Positions 7,944 through 15,868 of a stretch of DNA of 40,739 bases are shown in pieces (within the stretch, counting starts at the first letter, position 1; the number at the start of each line of letters is the position of its first letter). The position numbers and the translations under genes are program-made. This DNA is from Solirubrobacter deserti (GTDB taxonomy: Bacteria; Actinomycetota; Thermoleophilia; Solirubrobacterales; Solirubrobacteraceae), in assembly GCF_027587175.1 (NCBI RefSeq), contig NZ_JAPCID010000064.1, forward strand, positions 1-40,739, written 5' to 3'. The notes under the pieces are model-generated. The model saw only the letters and a list, made by a program, of their open reading frames with translations. It was not told where the DNA came from and searched no databases.

Positions 7944-10587
7944 CGCCGAGCTTGCGGAAGACCTTGTGCAGGTGGTACTCGACCGTGCGCGGGCTGATGA
8001 ACAGCCGCTCGGCGATCTCCGGATTGGTGTGCCCGTCGCGGGCGAAGCGCGCGATCTGCGCCTCCTGCGGCGTGAGCGCGTCGCGCGTGGCGTCGGTGAG
8101 CCGCGGCGTGCTCTCGCCCGTGGCTCGCAGCTCGCGCCACGCCCGCTCGGCGAACGCCCGCGCGCCGATGCGGGTGAAGCGCTCGTGCGCCCCGCGCAGG
8201 ACCGTGCGGGCGTCCGTGCGCCGCTGCTCGCGTCGGAGCCATTCGCCGTAGAGCAGCTGCGCGCGGGCGAGGTGGACGGCGCCGCGGCTGCGGCCCAGCC
8301 GCTCGATCGCCTCCTGGTGCAGCGGCTCAGGGGCGTCGGCGAGCAGCGCGTGCGCGCTCGCCTCCGCCCCGAGCGCCCACTCGGTCCCGCTCGCCTGGGT
8401 CCGTTCCCGCAGCCGCGCGAACGCGGCGGCCGCCACGTCGCGCTGTCCGACGCGCACCCCGGCCTCGACCAGCTCCACGAGCGCCCACCCGTACGAGATC
8501 ATGTCCTCGTGCTCGCACGCCCGCTGAGCGGCGGCGAGCGCGTCCTCGTAGCGGCCGGCGGCGTTGTGGAGCAGCGCGGTGGCCCAGTGGAACACGCCCA
8601 GTCCCGAGCCCTCGCCGCGCGCCACCGCGTTCTGGACGTTGCGCTCGAGCAGCGCGTGCGTGTGGTCGAGGTCGCCCTGCCACGCGGCCAGCACCAGCGC
8701 GCCGTACCGGACCGGGGCCACGCCCGTCGCGAGCGTGACCGCCTCGATCTCGTCGAGCAGGACGGCGGCGGCGTCGAACGCGCCGGCGTGGACGTGCAGC
8801 GCGGCGCGATGCGTGGCGACGATCGGCAGCGTGCTCAGCGCGCCGCTCTCGCGGGCCTCGCGCACGCCGCGCGTGGCCAGCGCGTGCCAGAGCTCGTCGT
8901 CCCACAGGTCCTGCGCGAGCCGGCACGCGAGCCACAGCCAGCGCCCGTCGTCGAGTCCGCGGAGCGCATCGGGAAGGGCGGGGATCGCGCTCGCGTAGCC
9001 GTCGGCGAAGCGCACGGCCACCGCGGCGAGGAGCGCGTCACGCGGTTGCGTTCCCGGCGGCGCCGTGCGCGCCTCCCGCGCCACGTCCTCGACGCCCGGG
9101 CCCTCGGCCAGCCGGCCCGCGAACACGGCGGCGCTGATCGCCTCCAGGTAGGTCTCGCGCGCCGCGTCCCCGTCCAACGGCGCGAGCCGCCGTGCGGCGT
9201 CGAGCAGGCGGGGCGCGGCGTCGCCGCCCCGCTGCGCGACGAGCGTCAACCGCCCGCGCAGGCGATCGAGCCGCGCGCGCCGAAGCTCGTCCAGCGGCCC
9301 GGTTCGCGCGGCGGCGAGCAGGTCCGCGCACGCGGCGTGGTCGGCCACCAGCAGCTTGGCCTGCGCGGCCTCCAGGGCCCGTTCGGCGCGCAGCCCGGGG
9401 TCGGGCGTGAGCTTGGTCGCCCACTCCAGGAACGCGGCCTTCGCCGCCAGGCCGCCGCGCCCGGCCGCGCGGTCGGCGGAGCGCAGCAGCTCGGCCGCGA
9501 TCGCCTCATCGGGCCGGGCGCTGGCGTGTGCGCGGTGCCACGCGCGCCGATCGGGGTCGGCACCCGGGTTGGTCGCCTCGGCCAGCGCGGCGTGCGCCGC
9601 GCGCCGGTCGGACACGGCCGCCCCGCGGTAGACGGCGGAGCGCACGAGTGGATGCTTGAAGCGCGCCGTCAGGCCGAGCTCGATCAGCCCGGCGGCTTCG
9701 GCGGGACGGCCCGCGTCAGCGCCGACGCCCAGGCGCTCGGCGGCGCGCCACAGCAGGTCGAGGTCGCCGACCGGCTCGGCGGCGGCGAGCAGCAGCAGGC
9801 GCTGCGTGTCGTGCGGGAGCGCCTGCGTGCGCTGCAGGAAGCTGCGCTCGATCCGGTTCGCCAGCGGGCGCGCGTCGGGCAGCGCGAAGCCGCCCGCGAG
9901 CTCGGCCGGCGTGAGGCCGGCGGGCAGCTCCAGCAGCGCGAGCGGGTTGCCGCGCGTCTCGGCGACGATGCGGTCGCGGACGCGTTCGTCGAGCCGCCCG
10001 GGGACCGCGGTCGCCAGCAGGGCACGGGCGTCGTCGGCCGCCAGTCCGTCGATGCGCAACGCCGGCACCCCGGCGAGCACGTCCGCTTCGACCGGCTCGC
10101 GCACGGCGAACACGATCGCGACCCGCTCGGCGAGCAGGCGCCGGGCCACGAACGCCAGGACGAGGGCGGAGGTCTGGTCCAGCCACTGCGCGTCGTCGAC
10201 CACACACACCAGCGGGCGCGCCTCGGCCGTCTCGGCGAGCAGGTTCAGCACCGCCAGCGCCACCAGGAAGCGGTCCGGCGGCTCGCCCGAGCGCAGGCCG
10301 AACGCCACGGACAGGGCCTCCCGCTGCGGGCCGGGCAGCGCTTCCAGGCCGTCGAGCAGCGGGGCGCACAGGTGATGGACGCCCGCGAACGCGAGCTCCA
10401 TCTCGGACTGCACGCCGGTCGCGCGCGCGACGCGGAACCCGGACGCCCGCCCGGCGAGATAGCTCAGCAGCGCCGACTTGCCGACGCCGGACTCGCCACG
10501 CAGCACGAGCGAAGAGCTCTCGCCGCGCCGGATGCGTTCCAGCAGCCCGTCCAGCGCCTCGCATTCGCGACGGCGACCCTGTAGCAC
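7879..10587 (-). CDS. LAL-type LuxR family regulator (AAA ATPase + HTH), copy 1
   Basis: A 902-residue STAND-type transcription regulator. The start is placed at the GTG at 10587 because the family begins about there (LQGRRRECEALDGLL) and a TAAGGT box stands 8 bases upstream. Walker A is GESGVGKSALL (about residues 31-41). Walker B is LVCVVDDAQWLD (about 137-148). A long TPR-like helical middle follows, then a C-terminal LuxR helix-turn-helix: LTPQEAQIARFARDGHTNPE and SPRTVEYHLHKVFRKLGV. LAL regulators bind a ligand and ATP, and activate nearby operons. A close paralogue of the same architecture lies at 12946-15720 on the same strand. The gene is divergent from an ECF sigma factor, with a direct repeat between them, and its 3' end overlaps the MFS gene. 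Confidence 0.92.
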   Translation of the reverse strand: MLQGRRRECEALDGLLERIRRGESSSLVLRGESGVGKSALLSYLAGRASGFRVARATGVQSEMELAFAGVHHLCAPLLDGLEALPGPQREALSVAFGLRSGEPPDRFLVALAVLNLLAETAEARPLVCVVDDAQWLDQTSALVLAFVARRLLAERVAIVFAVREPVEADVLAGVPALRIDGLAADDARALLATAVPGRLDERVRDRIVAETRGNPLALLELPAGLTPAELAGGFALPDARPLANRIERSFLQRTQALPHDTQRLLLLAAAEPVGDLDLLWRAAERLGVGADAGRPAEAAGLIELGLTARFKHPLVRSAVYRGAAVSDRRAAHAALAEATNPGADPDRRAWHRAHASARPDEAIAAELLRSADRAAGRGGLAAKAAFLEWATKLTPDPGLRAERALEAAQAKLLVADHAACADLLAAARTGPLDELRRARLDRLRGRLTLVAQRGGDAAPRLLDAARRLAPLDGDAARETYLEAISAAVFAGRLAEGPGVEDVAREARTAPPGTQPRDALLAAVAVRFADGYASAIPALPDALRGLDDGRWLWLACRLAQDLWDDELWHALATRGVREARESGALSTLPIVATHRAALHVHAGAFDAAAVLLDEIEAVTLATGVAPVRYGALVLAAWQGDLDHTHALLERNVQNAVARGEGSGLGVFHWATALLHNAAGRYEDALAAAQRACEHEDMISYGWALVELVEAGVRVGQRDVAAAAFARLRERTQASGTEWALGAEASAHALLADAPEPLHQEAIERLGRSRGAVHLARAQLLYGEWLRREQRRTDARTVLRGAHERFTRIGARAFAERAWRELRATGESTPRLTDATRDALTPQEAQIARFARDGHTNPEIAERLFISPRTVEYHLHKVFRKLGVSTRRELRTALPDAPSPLGCS

Positions 10588-10595
10588 GAGGGCGC

Positions 10596-10601
10596 ACCTT
10601 A
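10596..10601 (-). promoter_or_regulatory. -10-like box TAAGGT before the GTG of LAL copy 1
   Basis: On the minus strand TAAGGT is followed by eight bases and then GTG. A transcript starting about 7 bases after the box would begin at or next to the start codon, that is, be leaderless or nearly so. Leaderless starts are common in high-GC actinobacteria. No good -35 was identified, and no Shine-Dalgarno sequence is present. Confidence 0.45.
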
Positions 10602-10611
10602 TCGCCGAGTT

Positions 10612-10646
10612 GACTGGGGCCCCGGTCACGCGGACTGGGGCCCGGA
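10612..10646. promoter_or_regulatory. 21-bp-spaced direct repeat, candidate operator between LAL regulator and ECF sigma factor
   Basis: GACTGGGGCCC occurs at 10612-10622 and again at 10633-10643, exactly 21 bases apart, and the bases after each copy stay similar (CGGTCACGCG and GGACGCGGG). Each copy contains a GGGGCCC-type palindromic centre. A 21-base period is two helical turns, so two dimers or domains would bind the same face. It lies 11 bases from the -10-like box of the regulator, consistent with autoregulation or joint control of the divergent sigma factor gene. Confidence 0.5.
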
Positions 10647-10753
10647 CGCGGGTGGGACACGGACGCCCGCACGCCCGCCGCGGAGCAGGCTCGCGGCATG
10701 CCCCGAACCCAGACGCAAACCCCGCTCCGCGCGACGCCGGCCCGGGTGGCGTC

Positions 10754-11362
10754 ATGACCGCCTCCGACGTGGCCTTCGTGCGCGCCCGCCCGCGCCTGGT
10801 CGGCATCGCCCGCCGTGTGCTGGGCAGCGCCGACGACGCCGACGACATCGTTCAGGAGGCGTGGATCCGCTGGCAGGCCGGCGACCGGGCCGAGGTCCGC
10901 GACCCGGCCGCCTTCCTGGCCACGACGACGACCCGGCTGGCGCTCAACGTCGGCCGTTCCGCGCGCGTGCGCCACCAGACCGCCTTCGGCGCGCGTGAGG
11001 CGGACCTCGTCGACCTGGCCGCCGACCCACAGCGCGACGCCGAGCGGCGCGAAGCCCTCGCCCGCGCTCTCTGGACGATCCTCGAGCGCCTGTCGCCGGC
11101 CGAAGGCGCCGTCTACGTCCTGCGCGAGGCGTTCGACTATCCGCACCGCCGGGTCGCGCGGGCGGTCGGCTGCAGCGAGGCCAACGCGCGTCAGCTCGTG
11201 ACGCGGGCCCGCCGGCACCTCGCCGGCGAGCCGCGCTGGACGGTCGATCCCGCCGAGCACGCGGACCTCGTCGAGGCGTTCCTCGCCGCGGCGCGCACGG
11301 GCGACCTGGACCGGCTGGAGCAGCGGCTCGTGGGAGCGACGGATGCACGGCTCGCGGCGTAA
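10754..11362 (+). CDS. ECF sigma factor, SigJ/ECF41-like, lacking the SnoaL-like C-terminal domain
   Basis: A 202-residue protein from the ATG at 10754. The region-2 core is ARPRLVGIARRVLGSADDAD and IVQEAWIRWQ; region 4 is LSPAEGAVYVLREAFDYPH with SEANARQLVTRARRHL, the pattern of the ECF41/SigJ group. In that group a SnoaL-like domain of about 100 residues follows and tunes activity. Here the frame ends after HADLVEAFLAAARTGDLDRLE plus about 15 residues, so only the linker remains. The 3' end overlaps the hydrolase gene by 20 bases, which implies co-translation. ECF41 genes usually sit beside an oxidoreductase or decarboxylase target; here the hydrolase takes that position. It was probably truncated when the two genes were joined. 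Confidence 0.85.
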   Translation: MTASDVAFVRARPRLVGIARRVLGSADDADDIVQEAWIRWQAGDRAEVRDPAAFLATTTTRLALNVGRSARVRHQTAFGAREADLVDLAADPQRDAERREALARALWTILERLSPAEGAVYVLREAFDYPHRRVARAVGCSEANARQLVTRARRHLAGEPRWTVDPAEHADLVEAFLAAARTGDLDRLEQRLVGATDARLAA

Positions 11363-12266
11363 CGGTCTTCCCGCCGCGTTCGGCGGCTTCGAGGCGCACC
11401 GGCTCACGACCAGGCGCGGCACGATCAACGCCGTGGTCGGCGGCAGCGGACCGCCGCTGCTGCTGTTGCACGGCTATCCCCAGTCGCTGCTGATGTGGCA
11501 CGCCACCGCGCCGCGTTTGGCCCGCCGCCACACGGTCGTCGTCACCGACATGGCCGGCTACGGCGACTCCTTCCGTCCGGCGCCGTCCTTCGGCCACGAG
11601 GCCCACAGCAAACGTGCGCTCGCGCTCGACCAGGTGGAGGTGATGGACCGGCTCGGGTTCGACACCTTCGCCGTCGCCGGGCACGACCGCGGCGGGCGCG
11701 TCGCCTACCGGATGGCGCTCGACCACCCCGGCCACGTGAGCCGGCTTGCGGTGCTCGACATCGTCCCCACGGGCGACGTCTGGGCCCGCGCCGACGCCGC
11801 GCTCGCCCGCGGCTACTGGCACTGGTCCTTCCTCGCGCTCCCCGCGCCGCTGCCCGAGCGGCTGATCGCGGGGGACCCCGACGCGTTCTTCGACCTCCAC
11901 GTCCGCGGCCAGCTCGGCTTGGGCGAGGACCCTGAGCGCTACCCACTCGAGCTCCTGGACGCCTACCGCCGCCCGCTCACGGACCCCGGCGCCGTCGAGG
12001 CCATGTGCGAGGACTATCGCGCCGGCGCGACGATCGATGTAGAACACGACGAGCTCGACCGCGCCGAGGGCCGCCGCATCGCCTGCCCGCTGCTCGTGCT
12101 GTGGGCGGCGCACGGCAGCCTCCCGCGCTTCTACGGCGATCCGCTCGACGTCTGGCGGCCGTGGGCCGCGGACGTCCGCGGCGCCGCCGTCGACGCCAGC
12201 CACTTCATGGCCGAGGATCGCCCGGAGGAGACGGCCGGCCACCTGCTGGCGTTCCTGGGCGCGTGA
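11343..12266 (+). CDS. Alpha/beta hydrolase of the fluoroacetate/haloacetate dehalogenase type
   Basis: A 307-residue alpha/beta-hydrolase that closely follows the fluoroacetate dehalogenase pattern as I remember it from the Rhodopseudomonas enzyme. It has the oxyanion/HG loop LLLLHGYPQ (39-47); nucleophile D115 in AGHDRGGR, with R116 and R119 as carboxylate binders; acid D139 in AVLDIVPT; H160-W161 in YWHW and Y225 in CEDYRAG as halide-binding residues; and base H287 in DASHFMAED. The full halide pocket is kept, so hydrolytic removal of halogen from a haloacetate-like acid is the best guess; epoxide or ester substrates remain possible. The start at 11343 lies inside the end of the ECF sigma gene and matches the usual N-terminus. 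There is no signal peptide, so it should be cytoplasmic. Confidence 0.88.
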   Translation: MHGSRRNGLPAAFGGFEAHRLTTRRGTINAVVGGSGPPLLLLHGYPQSLLMWHATAPRLARRHTVVVTDMAGYGDSFRPAPSFGHEAHSKRALALDQVEVMDRLGFDTFAVAGHDRGGRVAYRMALDHPGHVSRLAVLDIVPTGDVWARADAALARGYWHWSFLALPAPLPERLIAGDPDAFFDLHVRGQLGLGEDPERYPLELLDAYRRPLTDPGAVEAMCEDYRAGATIDVEHDELDRAEGRRIACPLLVLWAAHGSLPRFYGDPLDVWRPWAADVRGAAVDASHFMAEDRPEETAGHLLAFLGA

Positions 12267-12277
12267 GCGCCAGGGAA

Positions 12278-12886
12278 TCAGGCCCAGCCCGCGGGTGGCA
12301 GCTTGGCCCGCAGCCCGGGCTTGACCCCCGTGCTGACGTAGGCCGTGACGGCGCCGACGAGCTCGCAGAACGCCGCCGGCCGCGCCGCGCTGGAGAACAG
12401 CGTGCGGCACTGCAGCCACGTCGCGAACTCCGACTGCAGGTCGAACCCCAGCCCGAGCGCGGCGTGGCCGAACACGTCGTGGAGGGCACGCAGCTCGTCG
12501 AACGCGCCGAAGAGCGGGTGCGGCTCGTCGCGCGTGAGCGTCAGCAGGCCGTGGTCGCGCACGTCGGAGCACAGCTCGGCCGCGCTCACGCCCGGGTCCG
12601 CGTCGACGTGCACGACGCGGACGCCGAGGTTGCGCACCAGCGCAAACAGCCGCCGGGTGTCGCGTTCGAGCGCCCGGTAGGCGTGGGCGACCGCCTCCAC
12701 GGGCGGTGCGGGCGCGGTCAGGAACCAGTCGGTCACGCGCGCGGCGTGCTCCGGCTCCAGCTGGCCGGTGGTGCGCAGCACGTGCGGCGACGGCGGCAGC
12801 TCGTACGCGTGCTGGTCGACGACGAGCTGGGCGCGCCGCCAGGTCGGGAACACCTCGGACGGCCGGAGAATCTCGAGCGTGGTCAT
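12278..12886 (-). CDS. Uncharacterised protein with an HDVFGH motif
   Basis: A 202-residue soluble protein starting MTTLEILRPSEVFPTWRRAQ at the ATG at 12886. The central segment ELRALHDVFGHAALGLGFDL followed by SEFATWLQ contains two histidines five apart and a nearby glutamate, a likely metal site. The motif recalls the iron-binding HELLGH/HDxFGH of aromatic amino-acid hydroxylases, and also phage-encoded HDxFGH proteins I remember without an assigned function; spacing to the third ligand does not fit the hydroxylases well. I do not assign a function. It lies 59 bases downstream of LAL copy 2 on the same strand, so it may be the last gene of that transcript and a target of the regulator. Confidence 0.75.
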   Translation of the reverse strand: MTTLEILRPSEVFPTWRRAQLVVDQHAYELPPSPHVLRTTGQLEPEHAARVTDWFLTAPAPPVEAVAHAYRALERDTRRLFALVRNLGVRVVHVDADPGVSAAELCSDVRDHGLLTLTRDEPHPLFGAFDELRALHDVFGHAALGLGFDLQSEFATWLQCRTLFSSAARPAAFCELVGAVTAYVSTGVKPGLRAKLPPAGWA

Positions 12887-12945
12887 GCGGCGAGTCTTTT
12901 CGCCCGCCGCCGCGGTCGCGTCCGGGCAACCCCCGAACGTGCCCC

Positions 12946-15720
12946 CTAGTCGTCGCCGCCCGGCACCCCGGTCGCGAGCGCCGCACGCAGCTCCTTGCGA
13001 GAGCTGATGCCGAGCTTGGTGAAGACCTTGCGCAGGTGGTACTCGACGGTGCGCGGGCTGATGAACAGCTGCGCGCCGATCTCGGGGTTGGTCTGCCCGT
13101 CGGCGGCCCGGCGGGCGATCTGCGCCTCCTGCGAGGTCAGCACCTCGCGCGTGGCGGCGGCCTGGCGGGCGACCGTCTCGCCCGCGGCCTGCAACTCGCG
13201 GCGCGCCCGCTCGGCGAACGCCTGTGCGCCGAACCGGCTGAACGCGGCGTGGGCTTCGCGCAGCTGCTCGCGCGCCGCGGCGCGCCGCTCCGTGCGGCGC
13301 AGCCACTCGCCGTAGACGAGCCGGGCGCGCGCGAGCTCCACACGCATGCGGGTGCGTTCGAGCCGGTCGATCGCCTCGCGGTAGCGCGCGTCGTCGTCGG
13401 TCACCAGCGCGTGTGAGCGGGCGAGCATCCCGAGCGCCCAGTCCGTGCCCGCCGCTCGGGCACGCGCTTCCAGCCGCGGCAGCGCGCTGGCGGCGAGCTC
13501 CGCCCGGCCGGAGCGCACGCCGGCCTCGACGAGCTCGACGAGCGCGTGCGCAGCGTAGCCCTGATCGTCGTCCTCGGTGGCGGACAGCGCCGCGTCGGCG
13601 GCGGCGTCGTAGCGTCCGAGGCCGTTGTGCAGCACGGCGGTGGCGTGGCCGACGAGGGCAAGGACGCGACCCTCGCCGCGGGCGGTCGCGCTCTCCAGCC
13701 CGGCGTCGATCAGCCGGCGCGCCTCGGACTCGACGCCGCGCCAGGCCCCGAGCAGCAGGCGCCCGTAGACGAGGCCCACGTTGCCCGTCGCGGCGGTGAT
13801 GGCGTCGGCCTCCTGCAGCAGGGTCGCGGCGGCGCCGAACTCGCCGGCGAACAGCCGCACGCCGGCCAGGTAGGTGAGCGTCACCGGGAGCATCGTGAGC
13901 GCGCCCGCCTCCCGCGCGAGGCGGACCGCCCGGGTGGCGAGCGTGCCGAACGCCGCGTCGTCCCACAGCTCGAACACCACCATCGACTGCAACACCGGGC
14001 ACAGCAGCAACCAGCGCATGACCGCCTGGTGGTCGTCGAGCGGCTCGTCCGAGAACACCCTGAGCGCGGCGCGCAGCGGCGGCACGCCGGCGGCGTGGCC
14101 CTCCGTGAAGCGCTCGGCCATGCCGTCGAGCACGAGGTCCAGCGCGCGCGGCGTCGCGACCGCGGGCGCGGAGCGGGCGGCCTCGGCCGCCGTCCGGACG
14201 CCGGCGTCGGCGTACATGCGCCCGGCGAACACGGCCGCGCCCAGCGCCTCCAGGTAGGTCTCCCGCGCGAGCGCGAGGTCGAGCGCCTCCAGTTCCCGGG
14301 CGGCGGCCAGCAGCAACGGCGGCGCGTCCCGCCCGCGCCGGGCGGCGAACGCGATCTCCGCCCGCAGCCGGGCGACGCGAGCGCGCTGGAGCGGGTCCAG
14401 CGGGCTCGCCTCCGCGACGGCCAGCAGCTCCAGCGCCGCCTCGGGGGCGGCCGACTCGAACTGGGCCTGGGCGGCCGCGAGCGCGCGGGCACCGCGGCGG
14501 ACGGGATCGGGCGTCAGCTCCGCGGCGCGCTGCAGGAACGCGGCCGCGGCGGCGATCCCGCCGCGCTTCTGCGCGCGCCCGGCGGAGCGCTCGAGCTCGT
14601 CGGCGACCGCCTCGTCGGGCCGCGCGGCCGCGTGCGCGCGATGCCAGGCGCGCCGGTCGGGATCGAGCCGCGGGTCGGTGGCGTCGGCCAGCGCTCCGTG
14701 CACATCGCGCCGGTCCGGCACGCTCGCGGCGCGGTAGGCCGCGGTGCGGACCAACGGATGCCGGAAGCGCACGCTGGCCCCGATGTCGATCAGCCCCGCG
14801 GCCTCGGCCGGCGCCGCCCGCTCGGGCTCGAGCCCGAGCAGCTGCGCGGCGCGCCGCAGCAGCGTCACGTCGCCGACGGGCTCCGCGGCCGCGAGCAGCA
14901 GCAGCCGGCGCGTCTCGCCCGGCAGCGGCTCGAGCTGGCGCACGAATCCCTGCTCGATCCGGCTGGTCAGCGGCATCGCGCCCGGTAGCCCGAAGCCGCC
15001 GGCCACGGCGGTGGGCGACAGCCCGCGCGGCAGCTCCAGCAGCGCGAGCGGGTTGCCGGACGCCTCGGCGAGGATGCGGTCGCGCACCCGCTCGTCCAGC
15101 GGACCGGGGATCGCGCTGTCGAGCAGCACGCGCGCCTCGACGGCGCCGATCCCCTCGACGCGGAGCTCGGGCAGCCCGCCCAGCTCGTGGTCGTCCCCGT
15201 CCTCGCGCAGCCCGAACACCAGCCCGACACGCTCGGCCAGCAGCCGCCGGGCGACGAACGCGAGCGTCTGGGCGGAGATGCGGTCGAGCCACTGAGCGTC
15301 ATCAACGATGCACACCAGCGGCTCCTCCTCGGCGGCGTCGGCGAGCAGGCTCAGCACGGCGAGGCCGACCATGAAGCGGTCGGGCGGCGGGCCGGCGTCC
15401 AGCCCGAACGCGGTGCTGAGCGCGGCCCGCTGTGGCTCGGGCAGCCGGCGCAGGCGGCCGAGCAGCGGCGCGCACAGCGCGTGCAGGCCGGCGAACGGGA
15501 GCTCCATCTCGGACTCGATCCCCGCGGCGCGGTGCAGCTGGAAGCCCGTCGCCGCCCCGGCGAGGTACTCGAGCAGCGCGGTCTTGCCCACGCCGGCGTC
15601 CCCGCGCACGACGAGGACGCGGCTCTGGCCCGCCCGCACCGCGGACACGAGCCGATCGAGCGCTCCACACTCCTGCTGTCGACCCAACAGGCCCGACGGT
15701 GGCATCTGCGTGTCGGTCAT
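12946..15720 (-). CDS. LAL-type LuxR family regulator (AAA ATPase + HTH), copy 2
   Basis: A 924-residue paralogue of the regulator at 7879-10587, starting MTDTQMPPSGLLGRQQECGA. Walker A is GDAGVGKTALL (40-50) and Walker B is LVCIVDDAQWLD. A sensor-like region and long TPR-like repeats follow. The C-terminal LuxR HTH includes LTSQEAQIARRAADGQTNPE and SPRTVEYHLRKVFTKLGISS. The ATG at 15720 is the natural start, as only a few residues precede the first conserved motif. A GATAAT box lies about 14 bases upstream on the minus strand. It is probably cotranscribed with the HDVFGH gene downstream. The two LAL copies frame the sigma factor/hydrolase pair, which suggests local duplication, though the ligands may differ. 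Confidence 0.92.
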   Translation of the reverse strand: MTDTQMPPSGLLGRQQECGALDRLVSAVRAGQSRVLVVRGDAGVGKTALLEYLAGAATGFQLHRAAGIESEMELPFAGLHALCAPLLGRLRRLPEPQRAALSTAFGLDAGPPPDRFMVGLAVLSLLADAAEEEPLVCIVDDAQWLDRISAQTLAFVARRLLAERVGLVFGLREDGDDHELGGLPELRVEGIGAVEARVLLDSAIPGPLDERVRDRILAEASGNPLALLELPRGLSPTAVAGGFGLPGAMPLTSRIEQGFVRQLEPLPGETRRLLLLAAAEPVGDVTLLRRAAQLLGLEPERAAPAEAAGLIDIGASVRFRHPLVRTAAYRAASVPDRRDVHGALADATDPRLDPDRRAWHRAHAAARPDEAVADELERSAGRAQKRGGIAAAAAFLQRAAELTPDPVRRGARALAAAQAQFESAAPEAALELLAVAEASPLDPLQRARVARLRAEIAFAARRGRDAPPLLLAAARELEALDLALARETYLEALGAAVFAGRMYADAGVRTAAEAARSAPAVATPRALDLVLDGMAERFTEGHAAGVPPLRAALRVFSDEPLDDHQAVMRWLLLCPVLQSMVVFELWDDAAFGTLATRAVRLAREAGALTMLPVTLTYLAGVRLFAGEFGAAATLLQEADAITAATGNVGLVYGRLLLGAWRGVESEARRLIDAGLESATARGEGRVLALVGHATAVLHNGLGRYDAAADAALSATEDDDQGYAAHALVELVEAGVRSGRAELAASALPRLEARARAAGTDWALGMLARSHALVTDDDARYREAIDRLERTRMRVELARARLVYGEWLRRTERRAAAREQLREAHAAFSRFGAQAFAERARRELQAAGETVARQAAATREVLTSQEAQIARRAADGQTNPEIGAQLFISPRTVEYHLRKVFTKLGISSRKELRAALATGVPGGDD

Positions 15721-15868
15721 CGGCGCGGACCGGCATTATCGCGGTTCATCGGTGCTGCCTTTCGGACGGGTCGTCGACTGAGACCGGCCACCGCAGCGGT
15801 TCGTGACAGCGACTGCGCGTAACACCCTGGCTACCTCTCGAGGGTTCGGCGCCGCTCTCATCCCCGCC

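Noticed and set aside
7966-10584. An 872-codon plus-strand frame opposite LAL copy 1, and similar long frames opposite the other large genes
   Set aside because: High GC content removes stop codons in shadow frames; none of these shows a recognisable motif or a ribosome-binding site, while the opposite strand encodes intact conserved proteins.
12278-15292. A 1004-codon minus-strand frame covering both LAL copy 2 and the HDVFGH gene, which could be read as a fusion
   Set aside because: Over the LAL part it is in the wrong frame (Arg-rich nonsense); the true LAL gene stops at 12946, and the HDVFGH gene starts at its own ATG at 12886.
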